From positions 1,441,836 through 1,476,296 of the forward strand of contig BFEA01000140.1 of the NCBI GenBank assembly GCA_003427395.1: DNA of 34,461 bases. Direction: 5' to 3'. This document shows, one piece after another, positions 17,504 to 26,645 of this stretch. Below the pieces are notes generated by a model. The model made no database searches. It was not told the DNA's origin and saw nothing but the letters and a program-made list of their open reading frames with translations. The DNA is from Chara braunii (lineage: Eukaryota > Streptophyta > Charophyceae > Charales > Characeae). Position numbers and translations under genes: made by a program. The number at the start of each line of letters is the position of its first letter. Within the stretch, counting starts at the first letter, position 1.

Positions 17504-17624
17504 GGCCTCGTCACACCACTCTCAAAATGTGAAAAAAAAAAAAAAGTGGCGGGTGCATCTGGCCATGTTCTAACAGCAAGTTCATTCTCAATTTGCACAT
17601 TTCGAGAGTGGTGTGGCGGTGCCC
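17504..17624. mobile_element. Tiny inverted-repeat element, copy 1
   Basis: The left end contains CACACCACTCTCAAAATGTG (17512-17531) and the right end its reverse complement with one mismatch (17596-17615). The similarity continues outward as GGCCTCG...CGGTGCCC. The core reads GGGTGCATCTGGCCATGTTC then AAGTTCATTC. The element is about 121 bp and non-coding. Three relatives lie within 1.1 kb. No target-site duplication was identified. Confidence 0.7.
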
Positions 17625-17658
17625 TATATCGTTCTGCTCATCTGAACTTTTGGTCTGT

Positions 17659-17822
17659 GGGCCTCGCCACATCACTGTCAAAACGAGAACAGAAGGAATG
17701 CATCTGACGTAGAACGTGGTAAGATGCATCCATCGCTATTCATAGTAACGGATGCATCTTGCCCTCTCCGCGGGAAGATGCATTCGTCCGTTTTTCATTT
17801 CCACGGTGGTCTGGCGAGGCCC
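17659..17822. mobile_element. Tiny inverted-repeat element, diverged copy 2
   Basis: The left end GGGCCTCGCCACATCACTGTC pairs with the right end ...GGTGGTCTGGCGAGGCCC. The interior has the diverged core ATGCATCTGACGTAGAACGTGG. A hairpin follows, in which AAGATGCATCC (17721-17731) pairs with GGATGCATCTT (17751-17761). At 164 bp it is longer than its relatives. Confidence 0.55.
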
Positions 17823-17840
17823 TGTATTTCAACAGCTCAT

Positions 17841-17955
17841 GGACTTTCGAACTCGAAATGTGAAAAAAACAAAAATGTGGCGGGTGCATCTGGCCATGTT
17901 CTAGCGGGAAGTTCATTCCCATTTTGCACCTTTCGAGAGTGGTGTGTCGATGCCC
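17841..17955. mobile_element. Tiny inverted-repeat element, copy 3
   Basis: Contains CTCGAAATGTG at the left, the shared core GGGTGCATCTGGCCATGTTC, and the right arm CACCTTTCGAGAGTGGTGTG (17927-17946) followed by CGATGCCC. The left arm is more decayed than in copy 1. Confidence 0.65.
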
Positions 17956-17976
17956 TGACACTAATGACTGCCTTTT

Positions 17977-18118
17977 CCACGTCAGTAAACGAAACCATTT
18001 TGTTTTGTTTTTTTCAGCCTCGAGGTATGATTGTCGAACATTTCCTTGCCACGTCAGTAATGGAAACCTTTTTTTTTCTTGTTTTTTTAGCCTTGAGGTA
18101 TCATTGTCGAACTTGACA
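17977..18118. repeat. Tandem duplication, 72-bp unit
   Basis: Copies starting CCACGTCAGTAA at 17977 and 18049 both contain GAAACC, a T-rich tract, CAGCCTCGAGGTAT or TAGCCTTGAGGTAT, and ATTGTCGAAC. Confidence 0.85.
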
Positions 18119-18264
18119 GTAGTCATTTCCTTCGAGCTGACTGTACTCAGCACGCCAGCATTCTAGCACGTAAAATAGGAAAATAGGACATTTTGGGTTG
18201 GTCATTTGTGGACTACATGGCACCCCCTGGTCACAAAGCAGTTCCGCATCTGGCACAAAAGGAA

Positions 18265-18885
18265 GGGCCTCTTTCCACTACTCGCCATCCGCCACACCTG
18301 GCGAACGCGACTTCGTTCCATTGGGTAGCCAATTGCCACAGAACCGTTTATGTCAGAAATTTGGTCCAAAAGCACTTGGCGGTCGGTCGCACCGGCCTCC
18401 GTATACCCCCTCCTGCAATGGGCTTTCGTGGAGGGCGGAACTGGTCACCCCTCCGCGAACTGCTACGTGTGGCGACCGGCCCTGACACCGCGACCCTGGC
18501 AGTAGGCGTGGCTTGTCCCGTAGTGCTGGCGAGTTCTCGCCGCGCGTGGTGTGAATGTCTGGGGCCTCACCACAGCACTCTCAAAATGTGAAAAAGGAGC
18601 GGGTGCATCTGGCCATGTTCTAGTGGTAAGTTCATTCCCATTTTGCACATTTCGAGCGTGGTGTGGCGATGCCCCTGGTCCCACGTACACGTGGCCAAAT
18701 GCCAACACCGTTCCACCGCTCCGCCATCCGCCACAGTCCAGTGTTGAGGCCGGGACGGTTACCACAAATCGTGGCTGGGGTGACCCAATGGAACCATGCG
18801 TTGTTTTCCGCCACGATTTTCATGTTCTCGGCCTCACCAAGACTCGCCACGACTAGTGGCAGATGGTGGTAGTGGAACAAGGCCC
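18265..18885. mobile_element. Possible inverted-repeat element, about 620 bp
   Basis: The left arm (18265-18330) runs GGGCCTCTTTCCACTA, CCATCCGCCAC, TGGCGA and TTCCATTGGGTxxCC. It is matched in reverse complement by the right arm (18779-18885), which is about 40 bp longer. Copy 4 of the tiny element lies inside. Boundaries are approximate and no target-site duplication was found. Confidence 0.4.
18562..18674. mobile_element. Tiny inverted-repeat element, copy 4
   Basis: Left arm GGGCCTCACCACAGCACTCTC + AAAATGTG and right arm CACATTTCGAGCGTGGTGTG + GCGATGCCC, with the shared core between. At about 113 bp it is the cleanest copy after 17504-17624. Confidence 0.7.
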
Positions 18886-18961
18886 GAAAACACATGACGG
18901 GGTCCAGCCATTCAAATGCAAATTTAGGCGCCGTGCAGTCACACAACGCGCGGCACAAAAA

Positions 18962-19354
18962 ATAATTGGGATAATTTGCAAAATACCCTCATCAGTTGAG
19001 ATATATGCGATAATGCCCCTGAAGATGTGGGTAGAGCGAAATGCCCGTTTGGGCCGAATGTGTTGTGCCCCTGTCAGGCGGGTGTGCAACTTCACAATCT
19101 AGACCTCCTCATGCCCCTGTCAGGCAGGTGTGCAACTTCGCAATTTGAACCTCCTCGTTTGGGCTTTGGCCTTTTAGGAAAATTTGGCAAGTACTGGGGC
19201 ATTTTGCAAAGATGGGGGTCCAAACGACGCCACGTGTATTTCACAAAATATTTTTTTTGTCAGAGGGGCATTCTGCTCTACCTACATTCTTTAAGGTCAT
19301 TTTGGCATATATCTCAACTTATGGAGGTATTTTGCAAACTATCCCAAAATTATA
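18962..19354. mobile_element. Miniature transposon with long inverted repeats
   Basis: The left arm begins ATAATTGGGATAATTTGC then AAAATACCCTCATCAG. The reverse complement of the right end begins ATAATTTTGGGATAGTTTGC then AAAATACCTCCATAAG. Both then share TTGAGATATATGC and, further in, GGTAGAGC and AATGCCC, giving arms of about 90 bp in a 393-bp element. It contains a 46-bp tandem duplication and no coding sequence. No clear target-site duplication was found, so the superfamily is undetermined. Confidence 0.75.
19066..19157. repeat. Tandem duplication, 46-bp unit
   Basis: Copies 19066-19111 and 19112-19157 share TGCCCCTGTCAGGC and GGTGTGCAACTTC and end CCTCCTC, with about six differences. 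The duplication lies inside the miniature element at 18962-19354. Confidence 0.9.
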
Positions 19355-19389
19355 ATAGTGGATGAGGAAAGAAATCACAAAAAAAAAAA

Positions 19390-19535
19390 GGAAAATTGTT
19401 GAAATGCCCCTCAAAGTTCATGTGTTTTGTCAGATACCCCTAAAAGGCATGGGTATGGCAAAATGCCCCTATGACAGTAGTGAAACTTTGTGAAATATCC
19501 CACTCACGAGTTGCATATACCCGTACCGGGCCCTG
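19390..19535. repeat. Phrase-repeat block, AAATGCCCCT
   Basis: AAATGCCCCT, ATACCCCTA, AAATGCCCCTATG and AAATATCCCAC recur at 20-50-bp intervals. They are the same phrases as in the neighbouring element at 18962-19354, so this may be a decayed relative. Confidence 0.35.
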
Positions 19536-19539
19536 GACA

Positions 19540-20180
19540 ACTTGTTTATATGTCCCCGTATTTTAGGTCGTTGGATATACTTGTCAAGTACACAATTACA
19601 ATGACACGTTAGGATGTTGTGTATAAGGTTCACATTTTCCTTTCACGTGTGAGCATTACCATATACAAGTTTGTCAATTTCGACCTTCTGTATTGGAGAT
19701 GCCTATATTATGCTTGTGTTGCAAACACAAACATTGTCTCTCATTGACATTTTGATTACTCATTTGTTTTCCCAGTGGGTGGTTTGCCATTTATAACCCA
19801 ACATTCCCTATCACTATACGCTTCTATTACAATCTCTCACGTTTCTTGTTGGTCGTTATCCCTCACCCGCCTCATTTGTAACAACAATTTTTTTGGCCAT
19901 TAATATTCGTCAACAGTTTTTGGCAATCTCCTTTGTTCAAAGTTTTGTCAAATACCCATAAACATCATCCTTTCCATATTGTCCTTCCAACACGATATCC
20001 CTATGTGGCCCCCTCCCCCCCTTATTGAATAAAAGAGTAGTCAATCATACCAATCATTCTCGTTCTGCTTTATCATCGGAAGTAAGCATCAAATACGTAT
20101 ACCCTAATCGAATCGTCATGCATTATTACTATAGTGTAATACCTTGTGATCTACCATTATTCATGTTTTTTAATTAATTA
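19540..20180. other. AT-rich intergenic, nothing recognised
   Basis: Composition falls sharply toward AT from here on. No coding frame of note and no bounded repeat. Confidence 0.4.
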
Positions 20181-20204
20181 ATGGTTGTTGTACATTGTCC
20201 TATT

Positions 20205-20310
20205 TTTACGCATCATCATTATCATTGCAATTAACATTGTCATTGTTATAGTCATATTCATTGTCATTGCCTTAGGCATAGTTTTTATCATCATGATTGT
20301 CATCACATTG
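20205..20310. repeat. Degenerate ATT/CAT-rich tract
   Basis: Imperfect repeats of ATCATT, TTGTCATT and ATTGTCAT give a plus-strand frame of Ile/Val/Met only. Treated as decayed microsatellite, not coding. Confidence 0.6.
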
Positions 20311-20410
20311 TTATCAAGTGAGTTGGGAACGCATTTTCATTTACTCGTTTCCAATGTCATTGTCACAGATGAGGGTCAATGGTCAACGAATCTAAAAAAT
20401 GGGTATGAAG

Positions 20411-20468
20411 GATTATACGGTTCGTTAAAGTAAGGCAAAGATTATAGGGTTCGTTAAAGTAAGGCAAA
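20411..20468. repeat. Tandem duplication, 29-bp unit
   Basis: GATTATACGGTTCGTTAAAG plus TAAGGCAAA at 20411-20439 repeats at 20440-20468 with a single C/G change. Confidence 0.95.
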
Positions 20469-20469
20469 A

Positions 20470-21255
20470 ATTTTAGCTTTTCCTATCAATGAGGTTACTA
20501 CCTTAAGCTAATACCGTATTAACGTGCATTAGACAACCACACCTCGCTAGCTCTAGTGTCGCTTTAAATAAACAATGATGTATAAATTATTATTACTTTT
20601 CTCATCGCGTGACTGGTTTCTCTATCATCATATAGGGCAATCGATGAGTAGATGTCAGACATACAATATTGCTAACACATGATATGTCTGTACACAATTC
20701 ACCATAACAATTATATTATAATGCTTAGTGAGAATATCACTCTCACTCTTCGTCGGTCGACAAAAACGAAACAATAAGGCATACGATACACAATAACTGC
20801 ATTCGATAGTAGAAACTAATGTACATGCCATATTGGGGATGCAACAATCATCAATCGCGGTCTTATCATATCCATCATTATGCAATGTGGGTCGTTTAGA
20901 CAGAAGTGTACCGAATTTACTAAATTTGATCGATCTATATGATTGTTGGCAGAAAATTTTGAACCCGCCAATAAGAGGTAATGTACCTCTTTCATCCTGA
21001 TGGGCGTACCACAAGGGATCATTCCCATTTGTTGTTGTAATCACCCTTTCTCAAGGGTTCACCTTGATTGTAAAAATGAGAACAGTGAGGAGGATGTAAC
21101 AAAAAATATCACACCTACCATAGTAAGCAAAAAATACAGTTCTTTAACGTTGACGAAGCAAATCGTTTTTATCGTAGTAAGTCGCTTTAGCATAAAAAAT
21201 TACACAATAAATTAACGATAAAAAAATATATATTTAAAAAAATCCTTCATATTTA
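20470..21255. other. AT-rich intergenic, one unexplained open frame
   Basis: A minus-strand frame of 129 codons (20655-21044) is long for AT-rich DNA, but it begins with GTG, has its first ATG late, and resembles no family I know. No other structure was recognised. Confidence 0.35.
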
Positions 21256-21259
21256 ACAA

Positions 21260-21961
21260 TTGTCATTTCATAGTTTTTCCAATTTTATTTTTTTCAGTTT
21301 AATTTAACAAGTTCTAATTTAAAAATATTTTTTCACTTCTAACTTCATTTATTTGTTTGAATAAAATGAAAGCCTGAACGAGTTTATGAAATATTTTAAT
21401 TCAACTTTCATTCTGCTACAACAAATATTTTATAATTAAGATCGAACTAACATATTTATTATCTACGTTGCGACTTGTACTCACCTCCGTATGAGTACGA
21501 GTTGTACTCATTTCTCGTACGCTACTTGTACTAAAGGTCCCATACGACATTTTTTTTTTTTTTTTTATTGTTTTTATTTTTTTCCTCCAATTCTAATAGG
21601 AATCTGCAGATGGTGTTCAAACAAATGTTGCTTGTTTTGGGATGTTACATCACATATATTTTTTCGGATTTTTGTATGACTTTTTTTTTTTTTTTTTTCG
21701 TACGGATCGTACGAGGACGTAAAAGTTCTCGTACAGATATTACCTGTACGTTTCGTACGGAAAGACCCCGTACGTGTACGTGCGGTAACGTAGTTTATGA
21801 TTGAAACTCTTTATAATAAAATCATAATCCGATTGAAATATTTAATAAACTCATGCAGACTTTCAATTTTTCTTCAACGTGCTGTTCAAACAAGAAAGCA
21901 TACCTCTTTCTTAGCAATAAAGTTTTTAGATGAGACTGTAATTTTTAAAAGTACAATGACA
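21260..21961. mobile_element. Foldback-like element with GTAC-rich interior
   Basis: Outer arms are inverted and diverged. GAGTTTATGAAATATTTTAA (about 21380-21400) pairs with TTAAATATTTAATAAACTC-type sequence at about 21834-21853. TGAAAGCCTG pairs with CAGACTTTCA, and TTGTCATT at the outer left pairs with AATGACAA at the right. The inner parts of both arms share CTACGTT and are loaded with GTAC: five copies at 21477-21531 and seven at 21700-21779. T-runs lie at about 21549-21566 and 21681-21698. The element is about 700 bp and encodes nothing. Confidence 0.55.
21477..21779. promoter_or_regulatory. Cluster of twelve GTAC palindromes
   Basis: GTAC occurs at 21477, 21495, 21504, 21517, 21528, 21700, 21709, 21731, 21746, 21755, 21770 and 21776. 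Most are within CGTAC or TGTAC. In DNA this AT-rich about one would be expected. GTAC is the core bound by plant SBP/SPL proteins and algal CRR1-type copper regulators. Here it may simply be a subterminal repeat bound by a transposase. No adjacent gene supports a promoter role. Confidence 0.35.
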
Positions 21962-21979
21962 ACTTTTAAGATGGAATGA

Positions 21980-24064
21980 AAATTTAAAATTTAAAATATA
22001 AGTTTATTAAGCAATAATTACTTATTTTTAAAAAAAAATGTGTCGCTCTTGCGAGATGGTAGCACTATGATGAGGTGTTGTCCTCATGGAAAACACTTAT
22101 GAGTCATTTTAGTCTTCACAAACAATAGGAATACAAGTTAGTTATAAAACAAATCTTTGATGAAATATGTAATAAGAGTGTCAAAACTGGTGAAGAAGTG
22201 GTCAAGTTTGGCATAACTTATAACGTAATCATTCATAAAATATGTTGAGTCGATGAACTATTATATTTGAAGATGATGCGGAAAAAACATAAGATTGGTG
22301 TTTTCATCACCTTTCAATAATCTCCATTGAATGTCGTGGAATGACACCTCAACAACTCGTCTGTAATGTTTAACAACAGATCGTCGTTTGACAAGCTTCA
22401 CTATTGGAACATAAGAATGTCCAGGAGAGGAATGACTAAAAAAAAGTGGATAAAACATTCGGAAAACACCACAAAAACATGATTGGAAATAATTGTCACA
22501 GAACACTCAACCACTTTCATGTTTACAATAAGTAAGCAGATGACCGGGTTGATGCGGACTTGCTATGAAAGGTTTAGCAAAGTTGAAAGTATGCTTACAA
22601 AGGTTAAGAAAGATGGTATGACTATCATAGCGAATTGCATTGCAGACATAGTCATTTAAAGCATGACTATTGTAGGTGTAATGCGAAAACCAACATAGTA
22701 TCTTAGTTGCGAGTAAATTGTAAAGGAAGTGGTAAAGATGATAAAGTAAACTTAAACACTTATTTTTATTAAAATTCAAATTTATAGTTTCAATTTCAAA
22801 CCCTAAAGCCCGGTTTTAAGGTTCAAGATTGACTGAAATGCGAACCTTTTGTATGATTAATGATATTGATAGGCAGAGGTATCAATGGGGGTTCACAATT
22901 TTTTATTCATAATATTTTTTTCAATCGATCAATTATTCTTACGATAAAATCATTTGTATCTTTAGACTTACGCGTATGTTGTTCATCCATTAAAGTAATA
23001 ACTTGCACTTCTCATCTGACATAGGTTTTTGTTTTTTTTTCGATTCTCGAGATTTGTATGCACTAGCGACCGAATTAAAAAACATTGGCAGTATATTTAA
23101 GTAATAATTGTTTATTTTCGACGGTGGTCCGGTGGGATGAGCAGTTCGAAAAACACATTGAAAGTGAGAATGTTGTTCATTTTGTCACTTTCATAATCAA
23201 TTTAATCCGTTATTGGATCCCATACACCTCATCTAAGGTCTGCTTGGAACTAGTATGTTGGGGGGGGGTCATAGTTGTATATTATCAAGAGTTTAAATTT
23301 TTAGCGAGGTGATTTTTTTAAATATATTTCTCATTTTCAGGTTAAAGAATACCAACCATGAAGCCCACTTTCTTTATCACATAAAGAAGGGGGACGTCAG
23401 ACTAGTAAATCTATATCGTATGCTTTTGATAATTGAGTTTCAGCTTGATCACGTATACCTGCCCACGTATACATTTCATATTGGTTTACGTTTAACACTG
23501 CAAATTTGGTTAATTTCATAAATAATTTAACATTCGAATTGTCTCAAGTGTAACTTGTACTCATCTACATTACAAACCATTAAACCTCATGCACATTTAT
23601 TCACTAAATAGTTATCAAAAACATACATCTTTATATGTTTTGTTAGTTGACTTTATTAAGGACATTATTGTTTATGTAGTTTTCACTTCAACCTATTTTA
23701 AACGTCATTATAACACGAAGAAGGTCAATGACATTTTGCACTGATGATAATAACTTGTTGATTGCAAGCCACTACTCTTCGTCGTTTGGTCTTCAAAAAT
23801 GTTATATTGTAACTCATATGACTCTCTCATATATTAGTACCCCAACAACTCAGAGACATCTTATACATTTTCACATTTAAGGATAAGTTGTGAAAAAATA
23901 TAAAGTTTTCTGATTATATTTGTTCATTGTCATTGGCGGAGCAGAATCCCGGACAAGGGTATATGCCCGGTAATTTTAAATGTCAGATGATGTTTGGCTT
24001 CAGTAAAGTTGTTCGGCCTTCACGACTTGATGAGTTTGGATTATCTGTAAAAAGTTTATTCAAA
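21980..24064. other. AT-rich intergenic, no supportable gene
   Basis: Minus-strand frames at 22261-22506 and 22507-22779 are the same frame separated by one in-frame TGA, but they resemble nothing known. A short plus-strand frame of 46 codons from the ATG at 22519 is similar in quality. A G-run (23250-23258) and AT-rich low-complexity sequence fill the rest. Confidence 0.4.
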
Positions 24065-24690
24065 CCTGACCTGTGATGGAAAGACCTATCTAAAATTATT
24101 TAATTCAAGTCTGGAGGTCCGTTGACTTCCGGAAGAGGAGAGTGATAACTGACGGTATGACCGGTCATGTTTCACCTCTGGCGAAACCATTGGGACACGC
24201 GCCCACTAGAATACGAAGTTTAAGTCATATCCTACTTAAAGTAATGACGCGTGGTTGCTAAGCCGCATGATATAGGGTATAAACGTGTTAGAAGGAGCTG
24301 CCATTTCGGGAGGGAGGCCGCGGCGTACAAAGAATACGACGCCTATGTATTGTTTCTAATAAATTTATCGACGCGCGGGGGTTGATTCCACACTGAAGAC
24401 CGAGAAGCCAGTGTTGTGGCTTACGGGGTTGGGTGGCTGTCCAAGCAGATGGACGGGCAGGCAGCCACGGGAAGGGGCGAGCAGGAAGAGTTTGCTAACT
24501 ACTGGGATAAAGACCTTCATATAGAAAGTCTGGTCTTGCTTTACCAGAGGCAGAAGCTAGCCTAGTAGATAACATCTCGGACTTCCACACTCTGGACTCA
24601 GAAACGAGTCTAAGATGCGCCCCTCTAGGCTGACCTCTTTTGAAACTTGTCACCGGGTGAGGCAGCCTTGGAAATGGTCCAATTTATTTT
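24065..24690. other. GC-balanced structured island, possible organelle-derived group II intron piece
   Basis: This block is much less AT-rich than its surroundings and contains strong local hairpins. Examples are GTGGCTG (24433-24439) with CAGCCAC (24472-24478), and GTCC with GGAC inside that. Phrases such as GATATAGGGTATAAA, GCCATTTCGG and GCTAACTACTGGGATA recall domain I of class IIA group II introns, which are common in plant and algal mitochondria. No 5' GUGYG start and no domain V hairpin was found, so this is a hypothesis. One plus-strand frame is open from about 24382 to 24562 (VAYGVGWLSKQMDG...) without a known match. Confidence 0.25.
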
Positions 24691-24699
24691 TCTACTTTC

Positions 24700-24781
24700 G
24701 TTCGAGTCCATTAGGACTCGAACTTAGGTCTGTGTTTCAAGAGTGATGGGGATACCACGACTCTGAGGATAACCGTTGCCA
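24700..24781 (-). mobile_element. tRNA-derived SINE-like unit 1
   Basis: On the minus strand TGGCAACGGTTATC (ending near 24781) fits a Pol III A box. AGTTCGAGTCC (24714-24724) fits a B box, about 55 nt downstream as in tRNA-derived SINE heads. The segment between (CACTCTTGAAACACAGACC) matches the units at 25326 and 25419. The B box forms a near-perfect palindrome: GTTCGAGTCC at 24700-24709, an ATTA spacer, and GGACTCGAAC at 24714-24723. Confidence 0.5.
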
Positions 24782-24899
24782 TAAACCAATGGAGTAAGAA
24801 AAATTAAAAAAAACTACTACCTAACAAAGGGAAATGCGCCATCTGGCATGGGGCTAAAGAGATTGGAGCTGTAGCTCCCAATAGTTCGTCAGGCGCCAG

Positions 24900-25080
24900 T
24901 TTTAAATGGACGTCAACTCCTGTTTTTGGATTTTTTTTTTCCTCCTCTATTTTCTTGTTGCAAAGAGGAGGCTGCAACGGTTATATGGCGGAGCATCTTC
25001 CCATGCCCTAGAAGAAGGTTCATTCTCATTTTGCACATTGGTAAGGGTTTTTTTTTTTTTTTCGTATTGGAGGTTCACGA
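24900..25080. other. Intergenic with short similarity to the 17.5-kb elements
   Basis: AGGTTCATTCTCATTTTGCA + CATT (about 25016-25039) resembles the core of the tiny inverted-repeat elements (AAGTTCATTCCCATTTTGCA). It is followed by a 15-base T run, so a very diverged copy may be present. No gene. Confidence 0.3.
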
Positions 25081-25226
25081 GGCCTCGTAACGCAATGAAG
25101 CAGGGAGGGGTACATACTTGCATCTGTGTGCAAACTTACGTGTGTACTTCAACAAGGCGTGGTGCTCTGGAGTACCACAACAGCGCTCTGCCTCGTTGTC
25201 GGGGCCATAAATCATGAGAGGGGGCG

Positions 25227-25480
25227 TTTTTTTTTTTTTTTTTTTTCCCTCCTTTTTACCCTCATGCTGAGGGGAAACGAGGTTGTCAAGGGGTTGGGGG
25301 CAGGAAAATGCCCTGACCATGCCTAGACTCGAACCCAGGGCAGTGTTTTGACAGAGTAACCCTAGTGTTGAGATGGCTTTGGGGCTTCGTGTTCCCCCTC
25401 TGCTCGTGAAGAGTAGCGGGATTCGAACTTGGGTCTGCATTTCAACAGTCGTGGGGCACCCGATGGGCCCGCAACAAACA
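25227..25480 (-). mobile_element. SINE-like dimer with poly-A tail
   Basis: Read on the minus strand: a first tRNA-like head ends in the B-box-like AGTTCGAATCC (25419-25429). A second head ends in GGTTCGAGTC (25326-25335). A C/G-rich body follows, then a 20-base A tail (plus-strand T run 25227-25246). Both heads carry TGTTGAAATGCAGACC- or TGTCAAAACACTGCCC-type sequence shared with unit 1. tRNA-like heads followed by a tail are diagnostic of SINEs. The A boxes are weak and no target-site duplication was found. Confidence 0.5.
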
Positions 25481-25486
25481 AGGTAG

Positions 25487-25507
25487 TTTTTTTTTTTTTT
25501 TTTTTTT
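25487..25507. repeat. Poly-T run, 21 bases
   Basis: Uninterrupted T tract immediately beyond the SINE-like dimer. On the minus strand it could be the A tail of another, unrecognised retroposon lying at higher coordinates. Confidence 0.9.
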
Positions 25508-25596
25508 AATCCTGTTTTTTATTTCCTTTCTTTTTATTTTTTCTTTATTCTTTCGTTTCCTCGATTCTAGCTTTGTTTTTAGCCAGATTCAGTTGC

Positions 25597-25745
25597 CCCT
25601 CTTTGGATGTGCAATAGAGAAAGCGTGAGAGGGAGGGGTGCGAACCTGGCCATGAGTCAGGGAACGTGCGCAATTGAGGGGGGCTGTTGTGCTTGGAGCA
25701 GCACAACAAGGAAAGATTAGGTCCAACCTCTCCTCAATGCACGTT
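25597..25745. repeat. Diverged direct repeat, copy 1 (149 bp)
   Basis: Runs GGATGTGCAATAGAGAAAGC, GGAGGGGTGCGAACCTGGCC, ATGAGTCAGGGAA, CAATTGAGGG, TGTGCTTGGAGCA and CAATGCAC. It is matched at about 80 percent by 26646-26793. A plus-strand frame open through it (to 26033) begins with TTG and is not accepted as a gene. Confidence 0.8.
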
Positions 25746-26160
25746 GTCGAGATCATCGGTCATCCAGGGGGACCCTCCCGGCCGCGTCATACAACATTTT
25801 GCAGGCCTTTGATTGCGAAGGAGCTTTTGTCGCTCCAACCGAGTGTGCCGGCCACCTCTCGCAAACCCCTACGACAGGATAGGGGTCACGCGAGGCACAA
25901 CTTACCTTTGACCGAGGGGTTGTCACCACCCTCAGGCAGCCATATCCCCGTCGAGCTACTGAACCACGTGCGAAAGCTGCTCGAGTACAATCGCAGAGGT
26001 GGCCCAACCGAGGCCGTTTCTCGTTTGCTGTAGCATAGGGGGTATGCAAAGTCGAACGCCTTCATCGGACCCATACGAGAACCGACGCTCTGGGGGATGA
26101 TATCCCAAGCGCAGCTCTACGCCGGTCGACTAGGACGGTCCATCTAACCACGTGATACAC
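25746..26160. other. Segment between direct repeats, GC-balanced, unrecognised
   Basis: An overlapping plus-strand frame ends SHIPVELLNHVRKLLEYNRR... at 26033 and a minus-strand frame covers the same DNA. Neither has an ATG in a sensible place. It could be part of a decayed transposon spanning the two 149-bp repeats. Confidence 0.3.
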
Positions 26161-26645
26161 TTCACCAAGATAAAACCAAACTCCAAACGCAAATCACGCC
26201 TAGTCTCTTTTTCATATCCAACCCATAACCAAACTCCATGCGTGTGTCACGCGCAAGCCTTCAAATAAATGTCCCGACGTCGTAGGCATCATCATATCGA
26301 CTAGTCATGTATGAATGCACAAGTGGTCACAGTGATGTGTGTGAATCGTCTGAGGGTAAGATACACCTTTACATGTTGATGAGTATAATAACATATTTAG
26401 TTAGCAACCTGTTGATCCTCACATCATAGGTACGTGGGCAACGTCCTGCATATCTGATGTGGCTAAGATTGAGTGCGGCAACATCAACATTGCTAAATAT
26501 GTTCATCGTTGAAGTTAACCCTATAAGTACTTATTATATCTGTAGGAATCATATTAGTTTTCATGACAACATCATGGTATAAATGCGTTAGTATGTGGCT
26601 GAGGATAAGTGAGGGAGGCTCTCTCTTGCCAAAAGTTAAAATCAA
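26161..26645. other. Intergenic between direct repeats, no gene seen
   Basis: AT-richer sequence without a coding frame or inner repeat recognised. Confidence 0.4.

Noticed and set aside
20655-21044. 129-codon minus-strand frame in AT-rich DNA
   Set aside because: It starts at GTG, has only a late ATG, and resembles no family. Kept only as a remark on the interval.
22261-22779. Two minus-strand frames in one reading frame separated by TGA, as a gene with a readthrough or recoded stop
   Set aside because: No recognisable protein, no selenocysteine element looked for successfully, and AT-rich composition. One stop between two chance frames is the simpler view.
24700-25430. GTTCGAGTCC strings as intact tRNA genes
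   Set aside because: Only B-box-like 3' parts and weak A boxes are present. No 7-bp acceptor stem or complete cloverleaf could be drawn.
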